Source: Bacillota bacterium
Lineage (GTDB): Bacteria > Bacillota > Clostridia > Christensenellales > UBA1242
Length of the DNA: 64,000 nt
Direction of reading: 5' to 3'
Assembly (NCBI GenBank): GCA_009784555.1
Contig: WRBO01000002.1
Location: 1-64,000, forward strand
A program made the translations under genes and the position numbers. Numbering within the stretch: position 1 is the first letter of the stretch; every line of letters begins with the position of its first letter. A model generated the notes under the pieces. It was not told the origin of the DNA, did not search any database, and saw only the letters and a program-made list of their open reading frames with translations. Below, piece by piece: positions 35,802 to 44,638 of this stretch.

Positions 35802-35827
35802 CCAGATGGCTATATTTATGATACAGT
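35798..35827 (+). promoter_or_regulatory. Leaderless-type promoter of the cvpA-like gene
   Basis: TTGACC (35798-35803, overlapping the recF stop), 18 bp, TACAGT (35822-35827), 6 bp, ATG. Confidence 0.6.
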
Positions 35828-35833
35828 ATATTT

Positions 35834-36397
35834 ATGTTCGCAGATATCGTCGTAGGGACGTTAATCCTTCTGTTCGCCATCATCGGTGCGCACACCGGAT
35901 TATTGCGCGGGCTTATTAAATCCATACCCACATTCGCCATAGTTGTCGTGGCCATTATGCTGGCCGTTCCAATTGCTGGCCTTTTGGACGGTTGGTTTAA
36001 TTGGGCCGAGGCATTGAGTGCCCTGTTCGAGGGCGAGGGCACCCTGGACACCTGGGCCCGCAATAATGGACGCAGTGTCCTCATCGTGTTAACCGCCGTT
36101 GGCCTATTCCTCCTTATGAAGCTTATACTTCTTTCTCTATCTCGTTTCATCAAACGCCTTACACAATCAAACCGAACCATAGGACGCGTTGACCGCATAC
36201 TTGGATTTTTCTTTGGCTTGGGGCGCTTCTTGGTATACGCTTGCATCTTGGCGATGTTTCTATCCCTCTTTCCCGACCTTCAAGAAACTCTCCTCGAGGA
36301 CAGCACTCTCGCCGCTTGGATATATGACCGTGCCGTTGACATCGCATCCTTGGTCATCCGCAACGTTAACGCTGGGTCATATCTACCTCTCCCATAA
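35834..36397 (+). CDS. CvpA-family membrane protein
   Basis: 187 residues, four hydrophobic segments (about 5-27, 33-52, 83-105, 123-147). The pattern GAHTGLLRGLIKSI, an arginine after a G-x-x-x-G helix turn, and the later RVDRILGFFFGLGRFLVY fit CvpA, a family linked to envelope tolerance and toxin production in enterobacteria. Precise role unknown. A second CvpA-like N-terminus occurs in the 846-residue protein at 38458. Confidence 0.8.
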   Translation: MFADIVVGTLILLFAIIGAHTGLLRGLIKSIPTFAIVVVAIMLAVPIAGLLDGWFNWAEALSALFEGEGTLDTWARNNGRSVLIVLTAVGLFLLMKLILLSLSRFIKRLTQSNRTIGRVDRILGFFFGLGRFLVYACILAMFLSLFPDLQETLLEDSTLAAWIYDRAVDIASLVIRNVNAGSYLPLP

Positions 36398-36415
36398 CCG
36401 CACGTCTCGCACAAC

Positions 36416-36445
36416 AAAAAAATGTTCCACGTGGAACATTTTTTT
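36416..36445. promoter_or_regulatory. parS site 1, also a bidirectional terminator
   Basis: A7-TGTTCCACGTGGAACA-T7 is a perfect 30 bp palindrome. The core 36423-36438 fits the parS consensus TGTTNCACGTGNAACA bound by ParB. The flanking A and T runs make the same sequence an intrinsic terminator between the convergent cvpA-like gene and parB. Confidence 0.92.
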
Positions 36446-36471
36446 GTTTGCTGATTATTGAACACAGTCGA

Positions 36472-37368
36472 CTATCCTTTTAGTTTTGCAATAAGTCTCT
36501 CCAACTCTCTCATCTCATAATATTCAATTACAATGCGGCCACTACGGTCTGTCCCTTGTATAGTGACCTTTGTACCCAGTGCCTGACCCAAATCCAAGGC
36601 CACACGCCGCATATCCGCCCCTTGCGGTTTTGGCCGCGACAACGATGGGGGAGTCAACCTTGTTTCTCTCGCACTTTGGATAATATCTTCAAGCTCACGG
36701 ACGCTCAAGCGTCCTGACACAGAATCACGCGCCAGCTGCTTGCACTTTTCCGCATCCGAAACCGCCACAAGGCATTTAGCGTGTCCAGCCGACAATTGGC
36801 CATGCTCAACCAATGCCTGAACCTCTGATGGAAGGTTCAGCAGTCGCAGGGTGTTTGCAATTGAACTGCGACTCTTGCCCAAAACGGTCGCGACCTTTTC
36901 CTGTGTCAGCATGTGGTCGTCCATTAACTTCTTAATACCACGAGCCAAGTCCATATCGTTAAGGTCCTCGCGTTGCAGATTCTCAATAATCGCTATCTCG
37001 GCAATTTGACGATTGCTATAGTTGCGAACGATTGCCGGAATCTTTGCCAGGCCCGCCAACTTGGATGCACGCCAGCGTCGCTCGCCAGCAACAATCAGAT
37101 ACCTGGCCCCGACCTTGTTCACCAAGATAGGTTGAAAGACACCATTGACCACAATGCTGTCTGCCAGTTCCTGCAACTGTACTGGGTCAAAGTATTTCCG
37201 TGGCTGATTAATATTGTTGTCAATCAAGCTGATGTCTATCTCCTCGACGCCGTTCGCAATCTCCGCCTGGGCCAAAGACTTTTTCATCATTGGCGACTTT
37301 GGCGCCTCCTCATCAAACATTGAAATCAACGCCCCTAGTCCCGTACCTAATCCTTTTTGACTCATCAA
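36472..37368 (-). CDS. parB: Chromosome-partitioning protein ParB
   Basis: 298 residues. CTP-dependent clamp that spreads from parS. The N-terminal nuclease-like/CTP domain has QPRKYFDPVQLQELADSI and LIVAGERRWRASKLAG (the GERRxRA CTP-binding motif). The helix-turn-helix is LTQEKVATVLGKSRSSIANTLRLL. The C-terminal dimer domain ends the protein. GGGAGGTAG precedes the ATG. Divergent from parA with parS site 2 in between, unlike the usual parA-parB operon. Confidence 0.97.
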   Translation of the reverse strand: MMSQKGLGTGLGALISMFDEEAPKSPMMKKSLAQAEIANGVEEIDISLIDNNINQPRKYFDPVQLQELADSIVVNGVFQPILVNKVGARYLIVAGERRWRASKLAGLAKIPAIVRNYSNRQIAEIAIIENLQREDLNDMDLARGIKKLMDDHMLTQEKVATVLGKSRSSIANTLRLLNLPSEVQALVEHGQLSAGHAKCLVAVSDAEKCKQLARDSVSGRLSVRELEDIIQSARETRLTPPSLSRPKPQGADMRRVALDLGQALGTKVTIQGTDRSGRIVIEYYEMRELERLIAKLKG

Positions 37369-37412
37369 ACCTACCTCCCTAATATTGACACTTTATAGGC
37401 ATATGCACAAAC

Positions 37413-37442
37413 TGTCAATTGTTCCACGTGGAACAATTGACA
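37413..37442. promoter_or_regulatory. parS site 2, overlapping promoter elements
   Basis: TGTCAATT-GTTCCACGTGGAAC-AATTGACA is a perfect 30 bp palindrome containing a parS core (37420-37435). Each end carries TTGACA. On the minus strand TTGACA is followed 15-17 bp later by TATAAA/TAAAGT, a plausible parB promoter that ParB itself would cover. Confidence 0.9.
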
Positions 37443-37522
37443 TAAGATTTGCTATAATAATTATAGATTTCCCAAAGACGGGTAGATATTCCCAAATCTG
37501 TCGTCATGTGCTAAACTCTTGC

Positions 37523-38407
37523 ATGGCAAAAATTATTGCATTCACGAATCAAAAGGGCGGAGTAGGGAAGACCACCACCTGTGTCAACCTGTCAGCATAT
37601 CTGGCCGAGATGGGCAAGAAGGTCCTCATCATTGACGTCGACCCCCAAGGAAACGCGACAATGGGTGTGTTAGGATTGGAAAGAAAAAAATCAGCAAGCA
37701 TCGGTATATACGATGTACTGTGTGAAAACTGTCACATAGCCGACGCGGTATTGACCAGCCAAATCAAGGGCCTGGACATTATCCCCGCGACAGTTGACCT
37801 AGCCGGGGCAGAGGTTGAATTGGTACGCGTCCCAGGACGAGAAAAAATGCTGAAGAAATATTTGGATGCGGTGCGCGAAAGTTATGACTATGTATGCATT
37901 GACTGTCCGCCTTCGCTGGGTTTACTTACCCTGAATGCAATGACATCGGCCGATGCCCTTGTCATTCCTATACAATGTGAATTCTTTGCACTGGAAGGTG
38001 TTTCCCAACTTATTAATACATTGAAACTTATTCGCAACAGTGGCCTTAACTCTACGCTGGACATTGACGGAGTATTGTTGACCATGTATGACAAGCGAAG
38101 CAGCCTGACCGACCAAGTTGCAAACGAAATTTTGAAACACTTTGGCAGCAAGGTTTTCAAAACCAAAGTTCCACGCAACATACGGTTGGCCGAGGCCCCA
38201 AGTCACGGACAACCAATAAGCCTTTACGACCCGCGCTGTGCAGGGGCATTGGCATATCAATCGTTAGCAAAAGAATTCCTGCAAAGACAGCCAACGGCCA
38301 CAAGTACAGCAACCTCGCAACCAATCATAGAAGAACAGGTCTTCGAGGCGGATGCACCAGAAGACGATACAACCACCGAATCATTTGGGGAAAGCCAGAC
38401 TTCATGA
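37523..38407 (+). CDS. parA: Chromosome-partitioning ATPase ParA (Soj-like)
   Basis: 294 residues from MAKIIAFTNQKGG. Deviant Walker A KGGVGKTT, followed by VLIIDVDPQGNATMG and the DCPPSLGLLTLNAM segment. ParA dimers on the nucleoid move or position ParB-parS. The C-terminal 35 residues are an acidic Thr/Ser-rich tail. The frame opens 46 codons earlier, but TAAACT ends 5 bp before the chosen ATG and the family starts here. Confidence 0.97.
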   Translation: MAKIIAFTNQKGGVGKTTTCVNLSAYLAEMGKKVLIIDVDPQGNATMGVLGLERKKSASIGIYDVLCENCHIADAVLTSQIKGLDIIPATVDLAGAEVELVRVPGREKMLKKYLDAVRESYDYVCIDCPPSLGLLTLNAMTSADALVIPIQCEFFALEGVSQLINTLKLIRNSGLNSTLDIDGVLLTMYDKRSSLTDQVANEILKHFGSKVFKTKVPRNIRLAEAPSHGQPISLYDPRCAGALAYQSLAKEFLQRQPTATSTATSQPIIEEQVFEADAPEDDTTTESFGESQTS

Positions 38408-38457
38408 TACTTTAGCAGGGATACACGCATAAATAAAACAGAAGGGGAGGGTTCACA

Positions 38458-40998
38458 ATGGAGCCAATGGAAATAGTCGCACTTGGACTTTTAGGACTAT
38501 TCTTGCTTGCGGTCGCATTTGGACTGCTTTGGGGAACTATTCGCGGGTTCAAGCGTTCGCTTATCCGACTGGGTACGATTGTTGTCGCGGGGGTACTGGC
38601 ATTGTTCCTGTCGCCCGTCGTCGCACGAATGTTGGTCGGCATTTCATTACCCATAGGGGAAGACGGAGAAAGTCAGACAATTGACGATACCATCAACAAC
38701 ATGCGCGATGACAACGAAGTCCTAGACAGCATGTTTACCAACTTTACGGGCATTTCTGATTTCGCATCGGCACTACCGGTCGCAATCATCAGCCTAGTTA
38801 CCTTTATAATAATGTTCATTGCTCTGCGGTTCTTGACATGGATTGTATATGCAATATTGGCACGCGTATTTGCACCGCGCCGTGTTCGCGAGAGCCGCGG
38901 CCGCACCCGTAACGGAGCACAAAGAGTCCAGGCTACACGCATCCCGCCGCGTCGCGGATTAGGCGCATTGGTCGGGGTTGTCCAAGGCTTGGTAGTTTTC
39001 TTCTTTATCATGATTCCAATTAATGGACTGTTAAGCATCGTTGACGAGATCGACAGCTATGTCCCGCCCGAACAATACCGCACCGTCTCGGCGGCGTACC
39101 TGCGTGAAAATGTTTTCTTGAACGAAGACGTCAACAACATGGCTGGCGTATATGAATTGGTCGCCGACTTTAACGCGGACGTCAATGACTCCATCTATGG
39201 CACAATCATTCGCTTTACCGGAATACGTGCTTTGTCTGGACCTATGTTTGGATATCTGACCACCGTACGCATGCCAAACAGCGACAACATCTCTCTCCGC
39301 CGTGATGCGGTAGAGGCCATCAGCTTGCACCGCGACCTGTTGACAATCTTACGCTTCATGCCTGACGAGGTCGACCGCACAAACGGTAACGGGACATACG
39401 AGGATGAAGACGAACCATTCGGCGGGGCATTCGGGGAAATGTTAAAAGACCTGCCCGCAGAGTATTTTGGCCTTATGCGCTTTATGGTTCGCAAACTCTT
39501 TGACCTTGGGATGTTTGCATTAATAGCAGGGGAGATTGAAAACCTAGCCGACTTTATCGAGGATGCCGAACTACTGTATGACGAAGACGGTAACCCCGCC
39601 TTTGAATTCCTGCCATTGCGCGAATCCGAAGAAGACCCAGACGACCGTCCAGAAGGATGGGTAAACCCAAACGTTCGTTTCAATGCGGCCCTGATGAATG
39701 CTATACGCGAAATGGATGTTGCGTTCCTGCGTGACGACTTGATGCTTCCTTTGGTCAACATCCTGCAACTACTTTTTAACGAAACACGCACTCTGTCAGA
39801 TGCACCCGATGCAGAACAATATAACCTGGCCAATGCATTCGGCGGGTTAATGGACCGCGAAGACACAGACACAGGACATGCCGCTGATGTATTGCGCCTG
39901 TTCACAACCGCACCCGCGGGACAAACCCCTGTGATGGAACAATTCTTGGAGGCCTTCTTCAGTCTGGGCCTCTTCACCAGAATCCTAACTGACGAGAACC
40001 CAGGAACCTCTGACCTTGTTCGACTGCCATTGCAACAAATACTGGGGATGCAGGGTAACGAACTCAACTTTGCATTGAAATGGGATAGTGTCCCATACGA
40101 CATCAACCGAATAATGAACTTGGCTGTTGATGCATTCGTTGGTCTGGACATCCTGTTGGAATCCGACAACATCCTGGATGCATTGACCAGTAACGAATTC
40201 TATGACACCATTAACTCTATTGGACAAATCCTAAACATCTTGACCCGTGAAATCGGATTGAGCTCAAACTTCCGCTCTCTTATTGTCCGATTCATCGAAG
40301 ACCAAGAGTTCGACTTTGACCTGGGAATCGGAACTGCGGGCGATGGAGAGGTTTCACCTGTCCAACAAATGATGAACGATATCGCCGACCGCCTGCGCCC
40401 AGACGGCCCTGGAATCGACTGGCCAGTCCAACTACGCACTCTGCGCGAGGTTGCCCGTATCGCAAACGAATTCGGAAACTTTGACGCCGACAATGACCTG
40501 GACCGTATTCTTGAACTCATCCTGGATTACGACTTGCTCATGACCTTTGCCGACGACCCTATTTTGGGGCCAATCGTTGTCGAACAACTGGAACGTATGC
40601 TGAACGACGAAGACATGCTGGGCGATGTTCTGGATGGTAACTTCAGCATCAACATGGACCCCGACCGTGCAAGAGACAGCCTAGAGGCCTTGGCCTTGCT
40701 CTCGGAAGGAATGCGCGACATCATCGAAATCGTTAACGACGAAGACGGTATCTATGGTGGAGACTTTATCGACAGCATCGAAAACGCCCGTGACATTTTT
40801 GAAACAATCATCAACATGGGCCCAGAAGGAGAAGAGAGCAGTCCAATCACAATCACAATCGAAGACCCAGACATGCGCACGGAAATCATTGCCGCGGTCG
40901 AATCCCTGTATGCCGATGACTACGGATATATCAGTGCCGACTACCAAGACACAATCGACGCTATACTCCTGCAAATCTTTGGCATAAACATGAATTAA
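38458..40998 (+). CDS. Large CvpA-like membrane protein with extracytoplasmic domain
   Basis: 846 residues. Four hydrophobic segments in the first 200 residues (about 5-27, 38-58, 107-135, 168-190) and GTIRGFKRSLIRLG resemble CvpA. The remaining 640 residues are soluble, acidic and helical, without a recognised domain. Asp/Glu-rich turns repeat (YEDEDEP, YDEDGNP, DNDLDRILELILDYD). Topology suggests they face outward, though this is uncertain. GGGGAGG is the ribosome site. Follows parA by 50 bp and precedes folD by 11 bp. Confidence 0.65.
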   Translation: MEPMEIVALGLLGLFLLAVAFGLLWGTIRGFKRSLIRLGTIVVAGVLALFLSPVVARMLVGISLPIGEDGESQTIDDTINNMRDDNEVLDSMFTNFTGISDFASALPVAIISLVTFIIMFIALRFLTWIVYAILARVFAPRRVRESRGRTRNGAQRVQATRIPPRRGLGALVGVVQGLVVFFFIMIPINGLLSIVDEIDSYVPPEQYRTVSAAYLRENVFLNEDVNNMAGVYELVADFNADVNDSIYGTIIRFTGIRALSGPMFGYLTTVRMPNSDNISLRRDAVEAISLHRDLLTILRFMPDEVDRTNGNGTYEDEDEPFGGAFGEMLKDLPAEYFGLMRFMVRKLFDLGMFALIAGEIENLADFIEDAELLYDEDGNPAFEFLPLRESEEDPDDRPEGWVNPNVRFNAALMNAIREMDVAFLRDDLMLPLVNILQLLFNETRTLSDAPDAEQYNLANAFGGLMDREDTDTGHAADVLRLFTTAPAGQTPVMEQFLEAFFSLGLFTRILTDENPGTSDLVRLPLQQILGMQGNELNFALKWDSVPYDINRIMNLAVDAFVGLDILLESDNILDALTSNEFYDTINSIGQILNILTREIGLSSNFRSLIVRFIEDQEFDFDLGIGTAGDGEVSPVQQMMNDIADRLRPDGPGIDWPVQLRTLREVARIANEFGNFDADNDLDRILELILDYDLLMTFADDPILGPIVVEQLERMLNDEDMLGDVLDGNFSINMDPDRARDSLEALALLSEGMRDIIEIVNDEDGIYGGDFIDSIENARDIFETIINMGPEGEESSPITITIEDPDMRTEIIAAVESLYADDYGYISADYQDTIDAILLQIFGINMN

Positions 40999-41009
40999 TA
41001 AAGGGCACC

Positions 41010-41843
41010 ATGCAAATAATCGACGGACGGGCGATTGCCCAAAAATTACGGGAAAGAACAAGGGAGGACGTTGCCTCCCTTTCCGGTGTTATATGCTTTC
41101 ACGCAATTCTAGTGGGTGATAATCCCGCCAGCAAAATTTACATAACAATGAAACAAAAAGCCTGTGCCGAGGTCGGTATAGACATGCACGTAACCCACAT
41201 GCCCCAAGACACAACCCAAAAGACATTAAACAACCACCTTGCGAAATTATCGGCCGCCACTGGTGTACATGGGATATTGTTGCAATTACCTCTGCCAGAC
41301 CACTTGGACGCACGGAACGCCATCGCACATATCAACCCGCTAAAGGACGTTGACGGATTGACAATTGAAAATTTCGGCCACCTGACAATAGAGGGACCGA
41401 AACTCTCGCCATGTACCGCGCTGGGCATTGTTCATATTCTGCACGCTATGAATATTGAAATCGCGGGTAAAGATATAACGGTAATCGGGCGCAGCAACAT
41501 CGTGGGCAAGCCAACTGCACTTCTCCTGATGTCGCAAAACGCCACCGTCACGGTATGTCACAGCGGAACACGTGACCTTGGCAAACACACGGCCAACGCC
41601 GACATTATCATTGTTGCGGCGGGTTGCCCAGGGCTTTTAACACCCAACATGGTCAGGCACGGAGCCATCGTTATCGATGTCGGAATTAACCGTTTGCCAA
41701 ACGGAAAGGTGGTAGGAGATGCTGATTTCGAGGGTTTACAGGGAAAAGTATCCATGATTACCCCCGTTCCAGGCGGTGTTGGGCCGCTTACTATTGCCTT
41801 TTTATTGGAAAATATAGTACAATCATATAGATTGCAACAGTAA
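41010..41843 (+). CDS. folD: Methylenetetrahydrofolate dehydrogenase/cyclohydrolase
   Basis: 277 residues. Interconverts methylene-, methenyl- and formyl-tetrahydrofolate. Key segments: VGDNPASKIYITMKQKACAEVGI with the catalytic Lys, GILLQLPLPDHLD, PLKDVDGL, the NAD(P)-binding VIGRSNIVGKPTALLLM and TPVPGGVGPLTIAFLLENI. AAAGGGC precedes the ATG. Confidence 0.98.
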   Translation: MQIIDGRAIAQKLRERTREDVASLSGVICFHAILVGDNPASKIYITMKQKACAEVGIDMHVTHMPQDTTQKTLNNHLAKLSAATGVHGILLQLPLPDHLDARNAIAHINPLKDVDGLTIENFGHLTIEGPKLSPCTALGIVHILHAMNIEIAGKDITVIGRSNIVGKPTALLLMSQNATVTVCHSGTRDLGKHTANADIIIVAAGCPGLLTPNMVRHGAIVIDVGINRLPNGKVVGDADFEGLQGKVSMITPVPGGVGPLTIAFLLENIVQSYRLQQ

Positions 41844-41876
41844 TCTTTGCATACAAATACAAAAGAAGGGGGCCAC

Positions 41877-43244
41877 ATGTACAACACAATCGCCGAACTT
41901 TTCGCCGACATTGCCTCGGCCATATCGCTTGATACACTTGCCATTATTGCATTGGCCATTATTGGCTCTGTGTTACTATTGCAAATTTTCTTTACTTTCT
42001 TTCGATTCAAAAAATTGGCTCGACAATGTGGATGTGATTTTGCCAAATCGCGCGCCCGTACGGTTCGACTTATAACATGGTCACTTGGATTGTTAACAAT
42101 CGCTCTTTGTGCCATTGTCGGGTCAATGACTCTGGCCCCACTTATCGTTGCCGCAATTATTTTGATTAATCTATTGTTCATGTTCTTCCAACGTTGCTCT
42201 GACTGTATCGTGCAATTGCCAAAGCCAAAGAAAGAAAAAGAAGAACCCAAGGAAGAAAAACAAACTCCTGTTATCGAGCCAGTTATCACAAAAGAAAAGC
42301 CCCAGCCAAAACCAAAGCCAGAACAAAGGGCAGAGCCGAAACCCGAACCAAAGCCAACACAAAAACCCGAGCCAAAAAGGGCAGAACCAATCCCCGTAGC
42401 CATAACGGAACACAGGGAGCCAATCGTCCTGCCTGAACAAGAACGGGTAATCACCGCACCTAAACCAAAGTCAACGCCTACGCCCCGTCCACGCCTGCAA
42501 ACTAAAGAGGCAAAGGCCACCGTATCCGAAAAACAAAAACCCGCGCCAAAACCAAAACCTGAAACAAAGCCAAAGGACGAAACCCCATCGGTTAAACCAA
42601 TGTTTGAAAAAGTCACCGCGCTACCAGGAACCAAAGACAAACCCGACAGCGCACCCGCCCGTGTCGAGGCCGCACCAACAAAAAAGGTCGCTACAAAACC
42701 CGCACCCACACCACAACCAATACACGAAAAAATTGTGGTAGAAGATGCCAGTCAACTGCCACGCCACTACGGCGAGCCAACTGTACGTACATGGAGCCAT
42801 GTCGAAGTCATCGAAAAACCCGCAACAACGATAACAACATCCTCCACATCGTCAAGTTCCTCGGCGGCCCTTTCCTCGGCATCGGTTGAACAGGTTCGTT
42901 CAATAGAAGCAAAAAGCCAAGTCGCAACAATCCATTCAACCAGCGAACTAAAGGCACAACGCGAATCACTAAAGGCACAATACACCGAACTGGAACAAAA
43001 ACTGACCTCTATTCGTTCGGGAAAATTGGCCGCATTGGACCACGACAAATCACATGATGACAGCGGCACAAAAGCAACCGGCTTTTACACCGATGCGAAC
43101 TCTTTTAACAAGACGGGTAGCGGATACCTGCACAAAGTTTCCCACAACCAAAAGTACAACGAAGCCGAGGTCAAAGAGGCCCTCGGCGGATTAAAACACG
43201 CCATGGACGAATTGCAAAGACAAATTGACGAACGTCAAGGATAG
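41877..43244 (+). CDS. Membrane protein with Lys/Pro-rich stalk and coiled coil
   Basis: 455 residues. Two or three hydrophobic segments (about 18-40, 62-84, 88-110) are followed by a long Lys/Pro/Glu-rich stretch (about 118-270; PKPEQRAEPKPEPKP...), a Ser/Thr-rich patch near 320-335, and a coiled coil near 355-385 (LKAQRESLKAQYTELEQKL). The design resembles a tether that spans the wall or cytoplasm, with no known family. Start at 41877 after GAAGGGGG. The frame opens 10 codons earlier. Confidence 0.65.
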   Translation: MYNTIAELFADIASAISLDTLAIIALAIIGSVLLLQIFFTFFRFKKLARQCGCDFAKSRARTVRLITWSLGLLTIALCAIVGSMTLAPLIVAAIILINLLFMFFQRCSDCIVQLPKPKKEKEEPKEEKQTPVIEPVITKEKPQPKPKPEQRAEPKPEPKPTQKPEPKRAEPIPVAITEHREPIVLPEQERVITAPKPKSTPTPRPRLQTKEAKATVSEKQKPAPKPKPETKPKDETPSVKPMFEKVTALPGTKDKPDSAPARVEAAPTKKVATKPAPTPQPIHEKIVVEDASQLPRHYGEPTVRTWSHVEVIEKPATTITTSSTSSSSSAALSSASVEQVRSIEAKSQVATIHSTSELKAQRESLKAQYTELEQKLTSIRSGKLAALDHDKSHDDSGTKATGFYTDANSFNKTGSGYLHKVSHNQKYNEAEVKEALGGLKHAMDELQRQIDERQG

Positions 43245-43264
43245 TTTTACTGGTATAATAAATT

Positions 43265-44638
43265 ATGAAACTTTATAACACAATGTCGCGGCGCAAAGAG
43301 GACTTTGTCCCCATGGACGGCAAAACGGCCACCATCTATTCATGTGGCCCTACCGTATACGGTACCGCATCCATAGGCAATTTGCGCGCGTACATATTCA
43401 CCGACATCTTGAAACGCGGATTATTGCTTGCGGGCTTTGGCATCAAAGATGTTATCAACACCACCGACGTAGGACACCTGCAATCTGATGCCGACGACGG
43501 CGAAGACAAGATAGAGGTCGCGGCCCGAAAAGCAAAACTTGACCCTGCCGCAATCGCCCAACAATATACGGATGAATTCCTGCGTGACTGTGATGCATTG
43601 AACATCCTGCGGCCAAAGAAATTGGTTCCCGCCACATCATGTGTGGACAAGATGATTGAACATATCGCGGGCCTGGAAAAATTGGGCTATACATACATCA
43701 CCTCCGACGGGGTATATTTTGATTCGTCCAAATTTGAACGATACTGGGACATGCAAGGCAAGCCAAAAGAGGGTAAAGGCGACAAGGCTGGGGCTCGCAT
43801 CGACATGGGCGAAAAACGCAACGCTCACGACTTCGCATTGTGGAAATTTACACCGCCAACCGCATTACAAAAATGGGATTCGCCTTGGGGCGTTGGATGT
43901 CCTGGGTGGCACATTGAATGTTCGGCAATCATCCGGAAACACTTGGGTGACACCATAGACATCCATACTGGCGGAATCGACCACATCCCAATCCACCACA
44001 CAAACGAAATCGCACAATCCGAAGCCCTAACGGGAAAAACCTTTGCCCGATTTTGGATGCATAACGAATTTATGAAAGTCGACGGCACCAAAATGTCAAA
44101 ATCCCTGGGAAACGTCTACACATTGCCGCAACTAGCCAAGCGCGGATTCACTCCCATGGCTTTTCGCTACTTTGTTCTGGGCGCACATTACCGAACGATA
44201 TTAAACTTCACCTTCGAGGCTCTGGAAGGCGCACAAAACGCCTACAACAACTTGGTCAAAGAAGTTTTCAAACACTATCATGCCACAACCCACACCCCAG
44301 TCACAAACGACGATTTTGCAACAGCCATTTTGGATGACTTGAACACACCAAGAGCATTGGCCGCCATCTGGGAACTTTTAAGGGAAAAGCCAAACCGCGG
44401 TGTTTATGACTTGATTGTTAAATTCGACAAAACACTTGGACTGGGTCTGGAAGCCGCGGTTTCCGTAAAAATCATTGTCAACGAAATCCCCACATCGATA
44501 AAGGAGCTCGCCGAAAAAAGGTTTGCCGCCAAACAAAAAAAGGACTTTACCGCCGCCGACAAACTACGAGCAGAGGTTCAATCCATGGGCTACGAAATCT
44601 TGGATTCAAAAGACAGCTACGAAATAAAGAAAATTTAA
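43265..44638 (+). CDS. cysS: Cysteinyl-tRNA synthetase
   Basis: 457 residues. Class I synthetase. SCGPTVYGTASIGNLR holds the HIGH motif as SIGN (residues 36-39), with Ser replacing the first His. Zinc ligands lie in SCGPT, CPGWHIECSA and the HTGGIDHIPIHHTNE region. KMSKSLGN is intact. Loss of the first His of HIGH is unusual. TATAAT with extended TGG ends 5 bp before the ATG, and there is no Shine-Dalgarno. It meets the convergent DUF1846 gene with no gap. Confidence 0.95.
   Translation: MKLYNTMSRRKEDFVPMDGKTATIYSCGPTVYGTASIGNLRAYIFTDILKRGLLLAGFGIKDVINTTDVGHLQSDADDGEDKIEVAARKAKLDPAAIAQQYTDEFLRDCDALNILRPKKLVPATSCVDKMIEHIAGLEKLGYTYITSDGVYFDSSKFERYWDMQGKPKEGKGDKAGARIDMGEKRNAHDFALWKFTPPTALQKWDSPWGVGCPGWHIECSAIIRKHLGDTIDIHTGGIDHIPIHHTNEIAQSEALTGKTFARFWMHNEFMKVDGTKMSKSLGNVYTLPQLAKRGFTPMAFRYFVLGAHYRTILNFTFEALEGAQNAYNNLVKEVFKHYHATTHTPVTNDDFATAILDDLNTPRALAAIWELLREKPNRGVYDLIVKFDKTLGLGLEAAVSVKIIVNEIPTSIKELAEKRFAAKQKKDFTAADKLRAEVQSMGYEILDSKDSYEIKKI

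Noticed and set aside
37385-37522. Extended N-terminus of ParA (46 extra codons)
   Set aside because: It crosses parS site 2 and has no similarity to the family. The -10-like TAAACT and the family start both point to 37523.
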